Shown piece after piece: positions 22,605-35,282 of a DNA stretch of 64,000 nt (position 1 is the stretch's first letter; the number at the start of each line of letters is the position of its first letter). The stretch is from Puccinellia tenuiflora (taxonomy: Eukaryota; Streptophyta; Magnoliopsida; Poales; Poaceae), in contig QRDG01000477.1 of assembly GCA_012064385.1 (NCBI GenBank), forward strand, positions 1-64,000, given 5' to 3'. Made by a program: the position numbers and the translations under genes. Under the pieces are notes generated by a model, which worked only from the letters and a program-made list of their open reading frames with translations, was not told the DNA's origin and made no database searches.

Positions 22605-25600
22605 TGTAGCGCCCCGACCCCGGAATTATACAGAGAGGCTATGTAGTTGACACAACCGTCAATGTATAAAACAAAGATCGAGACTTGTGGAATAAACTGG
22701 CACATTGCATGACTCTACGACACAAAACATATAGCAACTCATATAATGAGAAGAATATAAATATTACACAGCAAAAGGTCAAAGACCCTCAAGTCATCAA
22801 GCGGAAGCGGGTAGCGTTGTCTAGCAACAAGAAGCAAACATATGGCCTAAAAGGCCTACAAATAAACATCACCCAAGCCAGCTTGTTCCACGGTCCCAAG
22901 CTGCCACCTGGGAACCCCAGACTAGTAGTCGACGTCAACGAAGAACCCACCTAGCGGCTCGGTGTCGTCCTCCTCTGAAATACAAAAATCATAGAGGCAG
23001 CAAAGTGAGACTGAGTACGATGTACTCGCAAGTTTAGTAGGGCGATATAGGCCCAATGACTGACAGAGGCTCTAAAGCTGTTTCTGTAGTTCTTTTGGAT
23101 AAAGCTAATTTTAAATAAACTGAAACATAAAGGACACATGGCATTCATCTACTCAGAATACTTTGCAAAAGGGGTAAGAAAGTAACATTGTCATCGAGGT
23201 TCTCATCGAACCTTTTAGTAACCAACCACACTCATCTTCACTAAGGTACCCCCTCGAATCACCCTCGAGGAAGTGAACCTTTATCACACGTTGATTATGC
23301 AACCTTTAGCTGCCATATCAATTAGGTTAATATTCTCTATGGTCTTATCGTCTATTCCCAAGTCGTCCATAACCGTGGACACGGCTTTTCGAAAAGATTA
23401 ACCCTGCAGGGGTGTACTAATTTACCCATCGGTACCGTCCGGCTCACCTAGTTGGCCCTCTTCCGGGGAAGGCCGGCGAGTGGGCGCGGTTAGACCTTTA
23501 CATTGCATGAGAGTATCCAAGAGTCATCTGTGGCCACAGGACAGGTTCAGTGCCTATTTCAGCACCCTGCCCCATCGCCACGCCCTAAACACCACCGTCC
23601 ACATCATTCTTTTTCCACCCACATACTCACACGCAAATGGAAAACCGAACTAGAGGACCCTTGGATACGCCCGCACAACTTATTCGGTCAAAGGGGGTTC
23701 CATATGCCCCCACCTCCGGAAGCACGCTCAGTCTTGGTTCAAGAGGTAAAGAACTCGCACCTAGGGGCTAGAGTGAGGCAAAACACCATCCCCGATGGCA
23801 ACTCACCCAAGCCGTCTTAGCATTTTTATTTAGCATCACATTTATCCACCTTGCCCGAATCATTCCATCAACATCAACAATTACGGAATTAACAACGGAC
23901 ATAAAGCATTATCTAAGCATGGCTAAGCATATGAATACTGCACTTATATCTTTATCTCGGCCAACAATTCAACCCTAGGTTTCATAGGTAGGGATACATG
24001 TGATTGGCTCGGGGAAGAGCATGCATTCATAGGATATTCTAATATTTTGATCAAAAGATACATTTGAATCGCATGCAATATTATGGTGGATAAAATAAGT
24101 TTATAAACATAGGATGCTAGATGCCAAGAAGGTTAGGTTATCTCTTGCCTTGCTGCCCGGGCGTGTAGTACGGCTCGTCGGGGTAAGTGGAGAGACCCTC
24201 GACTCCGGAATCTATCGATACCCAAAAGAATTACAAAGAACACATAAATCACACGGTCACAAGGTGCAATGCGCAATCACATGATGACATGTCCAATTGA
24301 TGCAAGGATATTATCACTTAATTTAATTAACAAATTAAATGGAGTTCCAAATAATTAGTGCCATTATTTGGACACGACTCCATATTTATCTTAATGACTA
24401 CAATTGTAATAAATTATTAAATTATTAGATAAGTGGCTCAATATACATGAACATGGCATGAGATGGTTAGGGTTTGTCGTTCCGATCATTTCGGTAATTT
24501 ATTTATAATTTTCGGAGTACCGATGAATAAATGACAAATCAATTAAATAAAGGAATTGAATTCATTTAAACAAATTATGAAAAACATCAAATAAAAGTTT
24601 GTGATCATGATGTGATAAGTGCATGGTTTGATAGCATTTGACAGGTTGATCACCTTGATATTTAATTCATAAATTTTGGACAAATATTTAATAAGTTATG
24701 AAATTTTCCTAATTTGGGATTATTTAACCCATTTTAGGAATCTTTAAATAAAGGCAAAATAAGTTGCTCAAAGGATTAAGGAGAAGTTGCCAAAAGATAG
24801 GTGAGGTTTTTCTGAACAATTTGACATTTGGTTTGTCCAATTTGAATCATTATTCAAATAGATATGATTTATTTAAACTTCCAAATTATTTTCCCAATTT
24901 GCAGAAATTACTGTTGGGCCGGCCCACAGGTCGGCCCAGGTCGGTTTGCCGGCCGGGTCGGTGGCAGAGGCCGCCAGCCTCAGAACCGGCCCAATCCGGG
25001 GCGCAGGCCGGGGCACTGCCCGAACAGGCCGGCCTCGTGGCCGGCCCAGGCCGGGGTGAGGGCCGGGCCTCTCTCGGAACCGGCCGGCCTGCTGGCCGGC
25101 TCAGGCCGACGCCCAGGCCGGGGGCGCTGGACGTGCGGTGACACCGGCGGCGACGGCGACCAAGAAACGGCGGCGGGGAGAGGGGAGAGGGCGCGGGGGA
25201 GGGCTAGCAAGCACGCCAAGTTCACCTTAGGTGCGCACGCGAGGACGACGGAGGCGTGGAGGGTCGGAGTCGCCGGATTCGAGGCCGACGAGCGGAGCGG
25301 CTGGGCGGGATGTCGATGAAGCGGCCGGCGATCTCCGGCGGCCCCGGTTCAATTCCTTCCACCGGAGGGAAGAGGGAGAGGAGGCGTCGCGTTCTGCCGG
25401 CTCCGATTTGCTTGGGACGGCGTCGACTGGTGGCGCTACGGCGGCTAGCGGCGGTGGTCGGCGTCGGCACAGGAGCTAGCTAAGAACGCCGAACACGATC
25501 CGGAAATTAAGGGAGGGAACGGGAGGAGTGGGTGAGGTCGCCGGTGGGGGGGGCCTCCTTAGTCCTCCATGCCACGGCAGCAAGCGGCAGGACGTCGTCC

Positions 25601-26349
25601 AGCTAGAAGGCATGGCGCCAGGACGCCTTCGTCCACAGTGAGGAGAAAGGGGAAAAGGAGAGACCGACAGGAGGGGCCCACTTCCAGATTTTTGAACTTT
25701 TCCAACTTCTGTTTCCCCCCCTTTTTGGAACAGCAGGCTTTAGGGATTTATTAGGGCAATTTAAGCATTCCTAAAAATTCTGAAATTAACCCAGTAGTCT
25801 CCCGTTGATATATATAAGCTCCAAAAAATTTGGGGTGGCAAACAAAAATGTTTTGAGGAACATTTGTTCATAGCTTTAAATTAAGGTAAAAATTGAGCAA
25901 TTTCCAAAATGCATTTAATTAGAGCATTTAGACCATTCCAAAAATCATGAGAATTTTCAGGGAGACTCTCACAACCATATGGAGACTCCCCATGATTTTA
26001 TTTTGAATTTTGGAAGTTCTAACTTGGTTCCAAAAAATAGGAACCGAATTCAGCCAATTTTGATCTCTCATGTCATTACTCATTTGACACAATTTGAAAA
26101 GTGAGAATTTGTTACACAAACAAAGTGGGAACTTCCTAAACAATTGGGAAGTTCATTTAGTTGGTTGCCAAGTTGGGCATTGCATGTAGTTGGAGGTTTT
26201 GGGAAAGGTTGGCTTCCCATTTCAATGCGTTTCCAAAGCAATGTGCATTGTTAGGAATGACAAATGCATATGGATGCTATGATGCAAACAAGGATGCAAA
26301 AAGTGGAAAAATTCTTCGTATTTTTCATAACCAAGTTAGGGCTGTTACA
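22605..26349 (-). repeat. 5' LTR of the Tekay-like element
   Basis: 3745 bp, the partner of 13991-17753 with few substitutions and small indels. It contains the same GC-rich GGCCGG block (about 24915-25480). Its minus-strand end supplies the element promoter. Confidence 0.92.
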
Positions 26350-26434
26350 ACTATCTTCATCAAGATTTTGTTGGTTGCATGTCTCATCAAAAATTATTTG
26401 TTATCACTTACCTACTCGAGGACGAGTAGGAGTT

Positions 26435-26448
26435 AAGCTTGGGGATGC
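26435..26448 (+). promoter_or_regulatory. Polypurine tract of the gag-protease gypsy element
   Basis: AAGCTTGGGGATGC directly abuts the 3' LTR at 26449. Two further copies lie inside the element (12197 and 12254). Confidence 0.75.
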
Positions 26449-28008
26449 CGATACGTCTCAAACGTATCTATAATTTTTGAGTGATCCATGCTAGTTTTGT
26501 GATATTGTCACATGTTTTTACTGTCATTCATATCATTTTTATGCATTTTGTCGGACTAACCTATTGACAAGATGCCAAGTGCCAGTTTCCTGTTTTTGCT
26601 GTTTTGTATTTCAGAAAAGTCACAACAGCAAATATCGTTGGATTGCCCTCAAAATTTACGAAGAATTTTTACTCGATGAAAGACACCAGAAGACCAAAGG
26701 GGAGCCTGAGGGGCCACCCACAGGGCACAGGCGGCCTCCTACCGCGGCCCCCCTAGGACCCGCGGGTGGGGCCCGCCCCTGCTCCTGGGGCACCCCCTCG
26801 GCCCCCTCCGACGCCTATAAAATCCCTAAAAACCTAAAAACGTCGGGGCGGCCATTATTTTCTAGAAACTCGACCCCGACGCGCCGTCACCGAAAACCCT
26901 AGTTCGGGGTCCAATCTGAAGCTGATCCCGGCACTCTGCCGGAGGGGAGATCGATCCCGGAGGGCTCTTCATCGCCATGCCTTCCTCCGGGTTGATTTGT
27001 GAGTAGTCTCACCTTGGACTACGGGTCCATGGCAGTAGCTAGTTGGTAGTCTCTCTCTTGTGCTTCAAGTCTTATGATCTTGTGAGCTGCCTAACATGAT
27101 CAAGATCGATTATTGTAATGCTATGTGATGTGTTTGCTGGGATCCGATGGATTATGAAGTTATGTTCAGATTGTGCATGATTCTTATATGAGTAATTTAT
27201 GTTCTTGCATGCTCTCCGATGTGCGTAGTTACTTTGGCCAAGTGATTGTGTGTATCTCCAAGAGAGGGTATTTATGCTAGATAGTGGGTTCATGCCCCCT
27301 TTTGTTCCTGGGCACGAGTGACAGAAACGTCTAAGGGCGAGGGTGTGTTGTTGCTCTTAAGGTTAAAACAGAGGTGTTAATAATATTAGTATTGCTTACT
27401 TCATGCACTTTACTTAATGCAATTGTCTGTTGCTTGCAACTTAATACCGTTGGGTAACAGGCTGGATAGCGATCCCACGGTGGACTTTTTAGACAAAGAC
27501 GCAGTTAGACTCAACGGTCTTTGTTCCTTGTCGTGATGCCTCCATAAATATTATCATGTCCTTTTTGTCATAGCTAAATTGGGTTTGTGTCATGATCTTG
27601 TCAATTGCCTAGCTGTAATTCGTTCACCCATCACATGCATATTTTATTTACTTGAGAGACTCCACTAGTGAACCCATGGACCCCGGTCCATCTTTTTACA
27701 TTGTTTACAACCTCATTTACTTGCTTTTAATCATCATTATTCCTCTGGTCACTTTTCATATTGTTTTCTGCGAGACCGGAAAGATTGACAACCTTTCTGC
27801 CGTTGGGGGCAAAGTATTTTGGTTGAGTATGTGCAGGTCCACGTCTGTTGAAGGTTAAGCACCAGAGATCTTCAACATTCACCTCATTGTTGATTTCAAA
27901 GTCCTACTGGTTCCATAAACCTCGGTTCGTTAAACGAGGGAAAACTGCTACTAGCTACAATTCCGCCTTCGCTTGGGGCACCACCCAACTTATCAATATC
28001 CACCATCA
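26449..28008 (+). repeat. 3' LTR of the gag-protease gypsy element
   Basis: 1560 bp. The first base is C rather than T (CGATACGTCTC), a point change at the terminus. A deletion of about 30-40 bp near 27760 relative to the 5' LTR accounts for most of the length difference. It ends CCACCATCA before the duplication GAGCC. Confidence 0.9.
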
Positions 28009-28013
28009 GAGCC

Positions 28014-28120
28014 TTGCATCTATCATTTGTTTTCAAGAAACAGAGAGAGGAGAGGTTGATATAAATTTTCTAAAGAAATTTGCACCTAGACGTTTTGATC
28101 AGTTTGCTTTTGTGCCATCT
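28014..28120 (+). pseudogene. LINE ORF2, second piece (endonuclease)
   Basis: Continues the ORF2 frame from 7626: SIICFQETERGEVDINFLKK matches the endonuclease motif II of plant LINEs (C-x-Q-E-T). It is cut at 28120 by the minus-strand LINE and resumes at 31984. Confidence 0.85.
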
Positions 28121-28345
28121 TTTTTTTTTCGAAATGGGGTTGAGACCCCGGCCTCTGCATCAAAGGATGCACACAGCCGTTTTATTGCACAGTTTAATAG
28201 TAACAACTTTTACACATCACGGATCACATAACGTTGAAACATGAATCAACCAACGAAAGAATGACAACATAAAGCATCTAGGCACCCCTAATGCGATTAA
28301 TATGCTGCCATGAAGCCCGGCTGAATATATCCTGAGCGACCATCA

Positions 28346-31300
28346 TCAGCCGTGAACATCCAGTAGCCATGAGGTCCCGCTGATCCGGCGGGAGAAGATG
28401 AGTTGAATCCAGTGCGCCGCCATATTGATAACCTGCAAAATATGAATATTTTTTGATCTATTAAAAATGATGTTGTTTCTACAGTTCCATATAGACCAAC
28501 AAATAGCTGAAACGCCGATACGAATACGCGCTTTTGTTAGTTTGTCTACTCCCATTAGCCAATTACCAAACATATTGGCTATACTATTTGGAGGGTAAAT
28601 ATTATATGTACTGTAGATTACAGCCCAGATTATTTTCGCAAAAGGGCAAGAGATGAATAAATGTTCAACTGTCTCCTCTGAACCACAAAAGGAACATTTT
28701 GTACAACCTTGCCACCTCCTTTTAGCCGGGTTATCTTTTGTATGTAAAACTTTTTTTTTAGGAACCACATAAAAACTTTAATTTTGAGCGGTATCTTAAG
28801 CTTCCACAAATATTTATGGAGGTATCTAGTATGATCGTTCATCAAATCCTCATACATAGATTTAACTGTAAAATCTTTCGAAGCGGTGAGACTCCAAGCA
28901 AAATGATCACTCTTTTCCTCTAAGCGTACATCCATCAATCTAATGCATAAATGTGACCATGCATCCCATTTATCGCCAACTAACGCTCGTCTGAAACTCA
29001 TGTTCAGAGGGGGCGCATTAGATAAGACATCAAACACCGAAACATTTTTCCGGTTTGTAATGCCATATAAAGTTGGATACTGACTGCTTAAAGGAGAATC
29101 TCCCAAACAAATGTCCTCCCAAAATCGAATTCTTCTACCATCTCCTATTTTGAAAAAACCTCTTCGAAAGAAGTCATCTTTGACCTTCATCAGTCCTTTC
29201 CAAAATGGAGAATCAGTCGGTTTAGCAGTTACTTGTGACAACGACTTGTCAAAAAGGTATTTGTTATGCAGCAACTCCCGCCAACAAACCCCTTCCTCAT
29301 TCAATAGTTTACTCAGCCACTTGCTAAGCAAACATTTATTTTTTAATTCCAAGACCTCAATACCTAAACCGCTCTGATCTTTAGGTCTACATAACATGTT
29401 CCATTTAGTAAGTCTATACTTACGTTTGTTCTCATCACATTGCCAAAAGAAACGTGATCTGTAGAAATCTAACCTTTTTCTTACCTCGATAGGTATTTCT
29501 AAAAAGGATAACATGAACATTGGTAGACTAGTTAACACCGAATTAACTAGGACTAGCCTATCTCCGTAGGAAAGCAATTTTCCTCTCCAACAACTTAATT
29601 TTCCTTCGAACCGACATTCGACTGGATACCATTCAGAATTTAGCAATTTTCTATAATGGATGGGAATACCTAAGTATTTAAAAGGAAGAGACCCCGCCTC
29701 ACATCCAAAGATCTGCTTGTACTGAGCTTCCTCTTCCTTCGCCTTACCAAAGCAGAAAATTTCACTTTTGTGAAAATTAATTTTCAAACCCGAAAGTTGT
29801 TCAAACAAACAAAGAATCAATTTCATATTCACCGCCTTCGAAAGATCATGTTCTAAAAAAAGAATTGTGTCATCCGCGTATTGTAAGATAGAGATTCCCC
29901 CCTCCACTAGATGAGGAATGAGACCCCCAACTTGTCCATCATTCTTAGCTCTTTCAATTAAGATAGCCAACATATCGACTACTATATTGAAGAGAATGGG
30001 GGATAAAGGATCTCCTTGACGAAGCCCTTTTCTAGTCTGAAAGTAATGACTGATACGTCTCAAACGTATCTATAATTTTTGAGTGATCCATGCTTGTTTT
30101 GTGATATTGTCACATGTTTTTACTGTCATTCATATCATTTTTATGCATTTTGTCGGACTAACCTATTGACAAGATGCCAAGTGCCAGTTTCCTGTTTTTG
30201 CTGTTTTTGTATTTCAGAAAAGTCACAACAGGAAATATCGTCGGATTGCCCTCAAAATTTACGGAGAATTTTTACTCGACGAAAGACACCAGAAGACCAA
30301 AGGGGAGCCTGAGGGGCCACCCACAGGGCATAGGCGGCCTCCTGTCGCGGCCCCCAGGACCCGCGGGTGGGGCCCACCCCTGCTCCTGGGGCACCCCCTC
30401 GGCCCCCTCCGACGCCTATAAAATCCCTAAAACCTAAAAACATCGAGGCGGCCATTATTTTCCAGAAACTCGACCCCGACGCGCCGTCACCGAAAACCCT
30501 AGTTCGGGGTCCAATCTGAAGCTGATCCCGGCACTCTGCCGGAGGGGAGATCGATCCCGGAGGGCTCTTCATCGCCATGCCTTCCTCCCGGATGATTTGT
30601 GAGTAGTCTCACCTTGGACTACGGGTCCATGGCAGTAGCTAGTTGGTAGTCTCTCTCTCTTGTGCTTCATGTCTTATGATCTTGTGAGCTGTCTAACATG
30701 ATCAAGATCGATTATTGTAATGCTATGTGATGTGTTTGCTGGGATCCGATGGATTATGAAGTTATGTTCAGATTGTGCATGATTCTTATATGAGTAATTT
30801 ATGTTCTTGCATGCTCTCCGATGTGCGTAGTTAATTTGGCCAAGTGATTGTGTGTATCTCCAAGAGAGGGTATTTATGCTAGATAGTGGGTTCATGCCCC
30901 CTTTTGTTCCTGGGCACGAGTGACAGAAACGTCTAAGGGCGAGGGTGTGCTGTTGCTACTAAGGGTAAAACAGCGGTGTTAATGTCTCTTTTGATATTAG
31001 TATTGCTTACTTCATGCACTTTACTTAATGCAATTGTCTGTTGCTTGCAACTTAATAACGTCGGGTGACAGGCTGGATTGCGATCCCACGGTGGACTTTT
31101 TAGAAAAAGACGCAGTTGGACTCAACGGTCTTTGTTCCTTGTCGTGATGCCTCCATAAATATTATCATGTCCTTTTTGTCATAGCTAAATTGGGTTTGTG
31201 TCATGATCTTGTCAATTGCCTAGCTGTAATTCGTTCACCCATCACATGCATATTTTATTTACTTGAGAGACTCCACTAGTGAACCCATGGCCCCCGGTCC

Positions 31301-31965
31301 ATCTTTTTACATTGTTTACAACCTCATTTACTTGCTTTTAATCATCATTATTCCTCTGGTCACTTTTCATATTTTATCTATTTCATCATACAATTAACCG
31401 ATTTGTTTTCTGCGAGACCGGAAAGATTGACAACCTTTCCGCCGTTGGGGGCAAAGTATTTTGGTTGAGTGTGTGCAGGTCCACGTCTATTGAAGGTTAA
31501 GCGTCAGAGATCTTCAACATTCACCTCGTTGTTGATTTCAAAGTCCTACTGGTTCGATAAACCTCGGTTCGTTAAACGAGGGAAAATTGCTACTAGCTAC
31601 AATTCCGCCTTCGCTTGGGGTACCACCCAACTTATCAATATCCACCATCAATGACCAATGTCATCATTTACTCTAACCCCTACACTTCCACCCTGAATAT
31701 ATCGCATGATTTGATTGCACCACTTATCATCAAAACCTTTCATACGCATTATCTGTTGTAGAAATGACCATTTTATCTTATCATACGCTTTCTCAAAGTC
31801 AATTTTATAGATGACTCCATCCATTTTCTTTCTATGAAGTTCATGGATAGTCTCATGGAGTACAACTACCCCCTCTAAAATACGACGTCCTGGCATAAAT
31901 GCCATTTGAGAAGGTCTAATCACTTCGAAGCAACCTCCGACACTCTGTTCGTCGCAACCTCCATT
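28346..31965 (-). pseudogene. LINE ORF2 C-terminal half (reverse transcriptase and zf-RVT), minus strand
   Basis: From 31965 down to 31656 and from 30050 to about 28346. It reads PSQMAFMPGRRILEG, YKIDFEKAYDKIKW, GLRQGDPLSPILFN and the catalytic LQYADDTILF, then the thumb/linker (YLGIPIHYRKLL) and the C-terminal domain with KVFMWFL and CTKCSFCGSEETVEHLFISC. The reverse transcriptase copies element RNA at a nicked target. A frameshift in an A-run near 28750-28760 and the LTR insertion after VNDDIGH destroy it. The endonuclease and ORF1 are absent because of the 5' truncation. Confidence 0.9.
30051..31650 (+). repeat. Solo LTR of the same gypsy family as 7627-28008
   Basis: 1600 bp starting TGATACGTCTC and ending CCACCATCA, flanked by the perfect duplication ATGAC (30046-30050 and 31651-31655). 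With a single LTR between matching target copies, it arose by recombination between the two LTRs of a former full element. It lacks the MITE present in the LTR at 7627. Confidence 0.95.
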
Positions 31966-31983
31966 TTTGCTTTTGTGCCATCT

Positions 31984-34900
31984 GAAGGAGCCTAGGGTGA
32001 TCTTTTGGTCATGTGGGCGGGCAACACCTTCTCGGGCCAAGTAATACAATAGGAGAGTTTTGGGCTTGTCATTCAATTCACTTCACGAGTCTCATCTGAG
32101 AAATTCTATCTTGTGAACGTTTACGGCCCATGTGAAGGGATAGAAAGAGAGAATTTTATCGCCTGGTTATTCAGTCTAGACATTGCTGATGATGATCACT
32201 GGCTCCTAATTGGAGACTTTAATTTCTACCGATACACTGATAGCAGGAACAGGCCAGGTGCAAACTTAGCTGACACTGAGACCTTTAATGAGGTTATTGG
32301 ATATTTGGGACTTATCGAATTACCTATTAAGGGGAGAGAGTTTACCGGGAGTAATATGCAATCTGATCCACTGCTAACTCAACTAGACTGGTTTTTTACG
32401 TCAAATCAATGGACACTCTCGTACCCAAACACACTTGTTAATCCTCTGGCCAGACCTACCTCGGATCATGTACCTTGCGTTATCTCTATTGGTACCTCTG
32501 TCCCAAAAGCCAAGGTTTTCCGATTTGAAAACTACTGGATAAAAATGCCAGGCTTCCTTGAGGTTGTTCAGAGCATTAGGGCTATCCACTGCCATGGGGA
32601 CATTGCTAAGTGTATTTCTGCTAAGCTCAAATTATTACGCAAAGGCTTGAGGAACTGGAGTACGAGCATTTCGGTTGTCAACAAGTTGATTGAAAATTGT
32701 AATTCCATGATCTTCAAGCTGGATGAAACTGAAGAAGTTCGAACCTTGCACATCACTGAATGGAACTTCCGGAATATTATCAAATCCAAGTTATGCAGCT
32801 TACTCTCTATTAAAAAGGATTTCTGGAAAAAAGGTGTACTGCCCGCTGGGCTAAGTTTAATAGTGAGAATACATCATACTTCCACTCGATGGCTACCATC
32901 AGATATAGACAGAACACTATTGCCTCCTTGACCAGAGATGATGGTTCAGTCACGCATGATCATCACGAGAAGGCTGGGTTACTCCGGCAAGCCTTCAAGA
33001 ATATTCTGGGCACATCTGTCCCTATTGATCCAGGGTTTGATTTTGAGGCGCACACTGGATCATTTGCTGGGTTGGAGGAACTTTCGGTACCGTTTTCTCA
33101 CAGTGAGATCGATGCGGCAGTAGCAGAGCTTCCGACAGATAAGGCACCTGGGCCTGACGGTTTCAACGGTCTATTCATTAAGAGTTGTTGGCCCATTATC
33201 AAGTTTGATTATTACAGGCTTTGTGATGAGTTCTGGCATGGAACAGTTAATCTTCAAAGTATCAATGACGCTTTTATCACACTGATCCCCAAAATTAATG
33301 CCCCTATGTGTCCAAATGATTTCCGCCCCATATCGTTACTGAATTCTAGTTTCAATTTGTTGACCAAGCTCCTCGCCAACCGTCTGCAAAGTAAAATCCT
33401 TTCCATTGTCCACGCCAATCAATATGGCTTTCTCAAAACTAGAACTATACAAGATTGTGTTGCGTGGGCTTATGAATATATTCATCAAGTGAACAGTTCT
33501 GGAAGGCAAGCAGTAATTCTCAAACTGGACTTTGCTAAAGCATTTGATACCATTGAGCATCAGGCAATTATTAAAATTTTGAGAAGCCAGGGTTTTGACG
33601 ATCGATGGATTAGTTGGATTGCTGCTATCTTTGCCACTGGCACTTCGTCTGTGCTACTGAATAGGGTCCCGGGTAAAAAGTTTGCATGCAAGCGTGGAGT
33701 ACGTCAGGGAGATCCCCTCTCTCCGATACTTTTTGTAGAAGGGGCTGATCTTCTTCAGTTTATGGTGAATCAGCTGGCAACTGATGGTGACCTTACTGCC
33801 CCTCTCCCAATTCCAAATTCAGATTTTCCCATTGTGCATTACGCCGACGACACGTTGGTGATCGTTCAAGCCTGCCCGAGACAACTAGCAATCCTTAAGA
33901 ATCTACTGCACACTTTTGCTCTTGCCACTGGTTTGAAGGTGAACTATTCTAAAACATGTATGATGCCGTTGAATATTGACGAGAGCCGCCTTACTGAACT
34001 TGCTCAAGCTTTTGGATGTGTAACTGGTACTCTCCCTTTCCCCTAGCCGGGCCTTCCCCTTGGTACCACTCGCCCGACAGTTAGTGACCTTTCCCCATTG
34101 GTGGATCAAGTGGAGCGAAGACTAAATGCATGTGCTAGATTTCTGGACTATGGAGGGCGTCTCACTCTTGTTCAGTCTGTTCTCACTTCTCTGCCAATGC
34201 ATTATCTATGTTCTCTGAAAATCCCAAAGACAATCATCAAATCCTTTGACAGAGCCAGGAGATATTGTCTATGGGCTAAAGCGGATGGAGTTGGGACCCC
34301 TCATTCCCCGGCTGCTTGGAATCTGGTGTGTAAGCCGAAAAAGCATGGGGGGCTGGGAGTGATGAATTTAGAACTGCAAAACAAAGCACTGCTTATCAAG
34401 AACTTACACAAATTTTTCTGCCAATTGGATATTCCCTGGGTAAAACTTGTTTGGTCCCTTTATGGACAAGGGCCCCCTCATGCACAATCTCTCAGGGGTT
34501 CTTTTTGGTGGAGGGATATTTTTAGTCTCGTTGGCGCTTACAGAAGCATCACTACCTCACATATTGACAATGGTGAGACGACGCTATATTGGAAGGATTT
34601 TTGGCACGGCCAGGAGCTCCTCTGTGACACACTGCCACATCTTTATTCCTATACTTTGGAAGAAGACAGTTCTGTGGCTGAGATGTGTCAATTGGATAAT
34701 CTTAGTGCTTACTTTGCTCTTCCACTGTCTACTCAAGCCCATGAGGAATATCAAGTTATGAGTGATCTAAATCATCAATACCTTATTGACCCAGCAAGAA
34801 ATGATGAGAGAACCTTTCCATGGGGAAACATTTATACTGCAGCCCAGTTTTATAAATTCTCCTTTTCTCAGATTCAATGCAACAATGAGTTCAAGCTGAT

Positions 34901-35282
34901 CTGGAAGTCCAAGTGCTTACCAAAACTGAAAGTGTTCCTATGGCTCATGTACTATGACCGGCTTAACACCAAAGACCTGATGGCCAGAAAGCATTGGCAA
35001 GTCGATGGAGGACACACTTGCATCCTTTGCACTTCCGGAGAGATTGAAACTAGGGACCATATGTTTTTTGAGTGTCCATTTGCAATTGCTTGTTGGGATA
35101 TGATTGGCTGCAGCTGGGATAATCAGCGGCCTTTACTTGACAAACTACAATATACAAGAGCAGCTTTCAGAGGACCTTGCTTCTTGGAGATATTTGCGTG
35201 CTCGACATGGAACATTTGGAAGGCCAGGAATGATCATATTTTTTTAGAATATCCAGCCCTCAATTGGAAGGTGGAAGGCTAG
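31984..35282 (+). pseudogene. LINE ORF2, third piece (endonuclease end, reverse transcriptase, zf-RVT)
   Basis: The endonuclease continues with LVNVYGPCEG, LLIGDFNFYR and TSDHVPCVI. The reverse transcriptase shows DKAPGPDGFNG, FRPISLLNSS, KLDFAKAFDTIEHQAI, GVRQGDPLSPILF and HYADDTLVI. The C-terminal domain has LKVFLWLMYYDRLNTKDLM and CILCTSGEIETRDHMFFEC. In-frame stops lie near 31993 and 32050, a frameshift near 32830-32880, and a TAG at 34044-34046 inside TLPFP/PGLPLGTTRP. The frame ends at 35280-35282. Catalytic residues are intact, so inactivation came from later mutations and insertions. Confidence 0.92.

Larger units (their letters stand above)
13991..26349 (-). mobile_element. Tekay-like chromovirus (Ty3/gypsy), minus strand
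   Basis: Very long LTRs (13991-17753, 3763 bp; 22605-26349, 3745 bp) bounded by TG/CA and the perfect duplication ACTAT (13986-13990 and 26350-26354). On the minus strand the order is LTR, tRNA-Met primer site (22590-22601), gag with zinc knuckle, protease, reverse transcriptase, RNase H, integrase and chromodomain, purine tract, LTR. This order and the C-terminal chromodomain define chromoviruses, which target chromatin for insertion. Two frameshifts and a nonsense codon inactivate it. About 830 hand-compared LTR bases show about 11 differences (about 1.3%), fewer than in the gypsy element it sits in, which agrees with the nesting order. Confidence 0.93.
7627..28008 (+). mobile_element. Gag-protease gypsy LTR retrotransposon (Sabrina/WHAM-like), interrupted
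   Basis: LTRs at 7627-9401 and 26449-28008 are flanked by the perfect duplication GAGCC (7622-7626 and 28009-28013). A tRNA-Asp primer-binding site lies 10 bases after the 5' LTR and a polypurine tract lies directly before the 3' LTR. The interior codes for gag and an aspartic protease but has no reverse transcriptase, RNase H or integrase, so it depends on a partner element. A Tekay-like element (13991-26349) is inserted in its 3' interior. Hand comparison of about 330 bp of LTR gives roughly 2% divergence. The family name is from memory of the LTR start and needs a TREP comparison. Confidence 0.9.
28121..31965 (-). mobile_element. 5'-truncated minus-strand LINE inside the first LINE
   Basis: Starts on the plus strand with a T-run followed by TCGAAATGGGG and GGCCTCTGCATC, the complement of a typical Triticeae LINE 3' end with its poly(A). 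It is flanked by an 18-bp duplication TTTGCTTTTGTGCCATCT (28103-28120 and 31966-31983). The 5' end lies inside the reverse-transcriptase domain, so the copy was truncated during target-primed reverse transcription. It is interrupted by a solo LTR (30051-31650). Confidence 0.93.
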
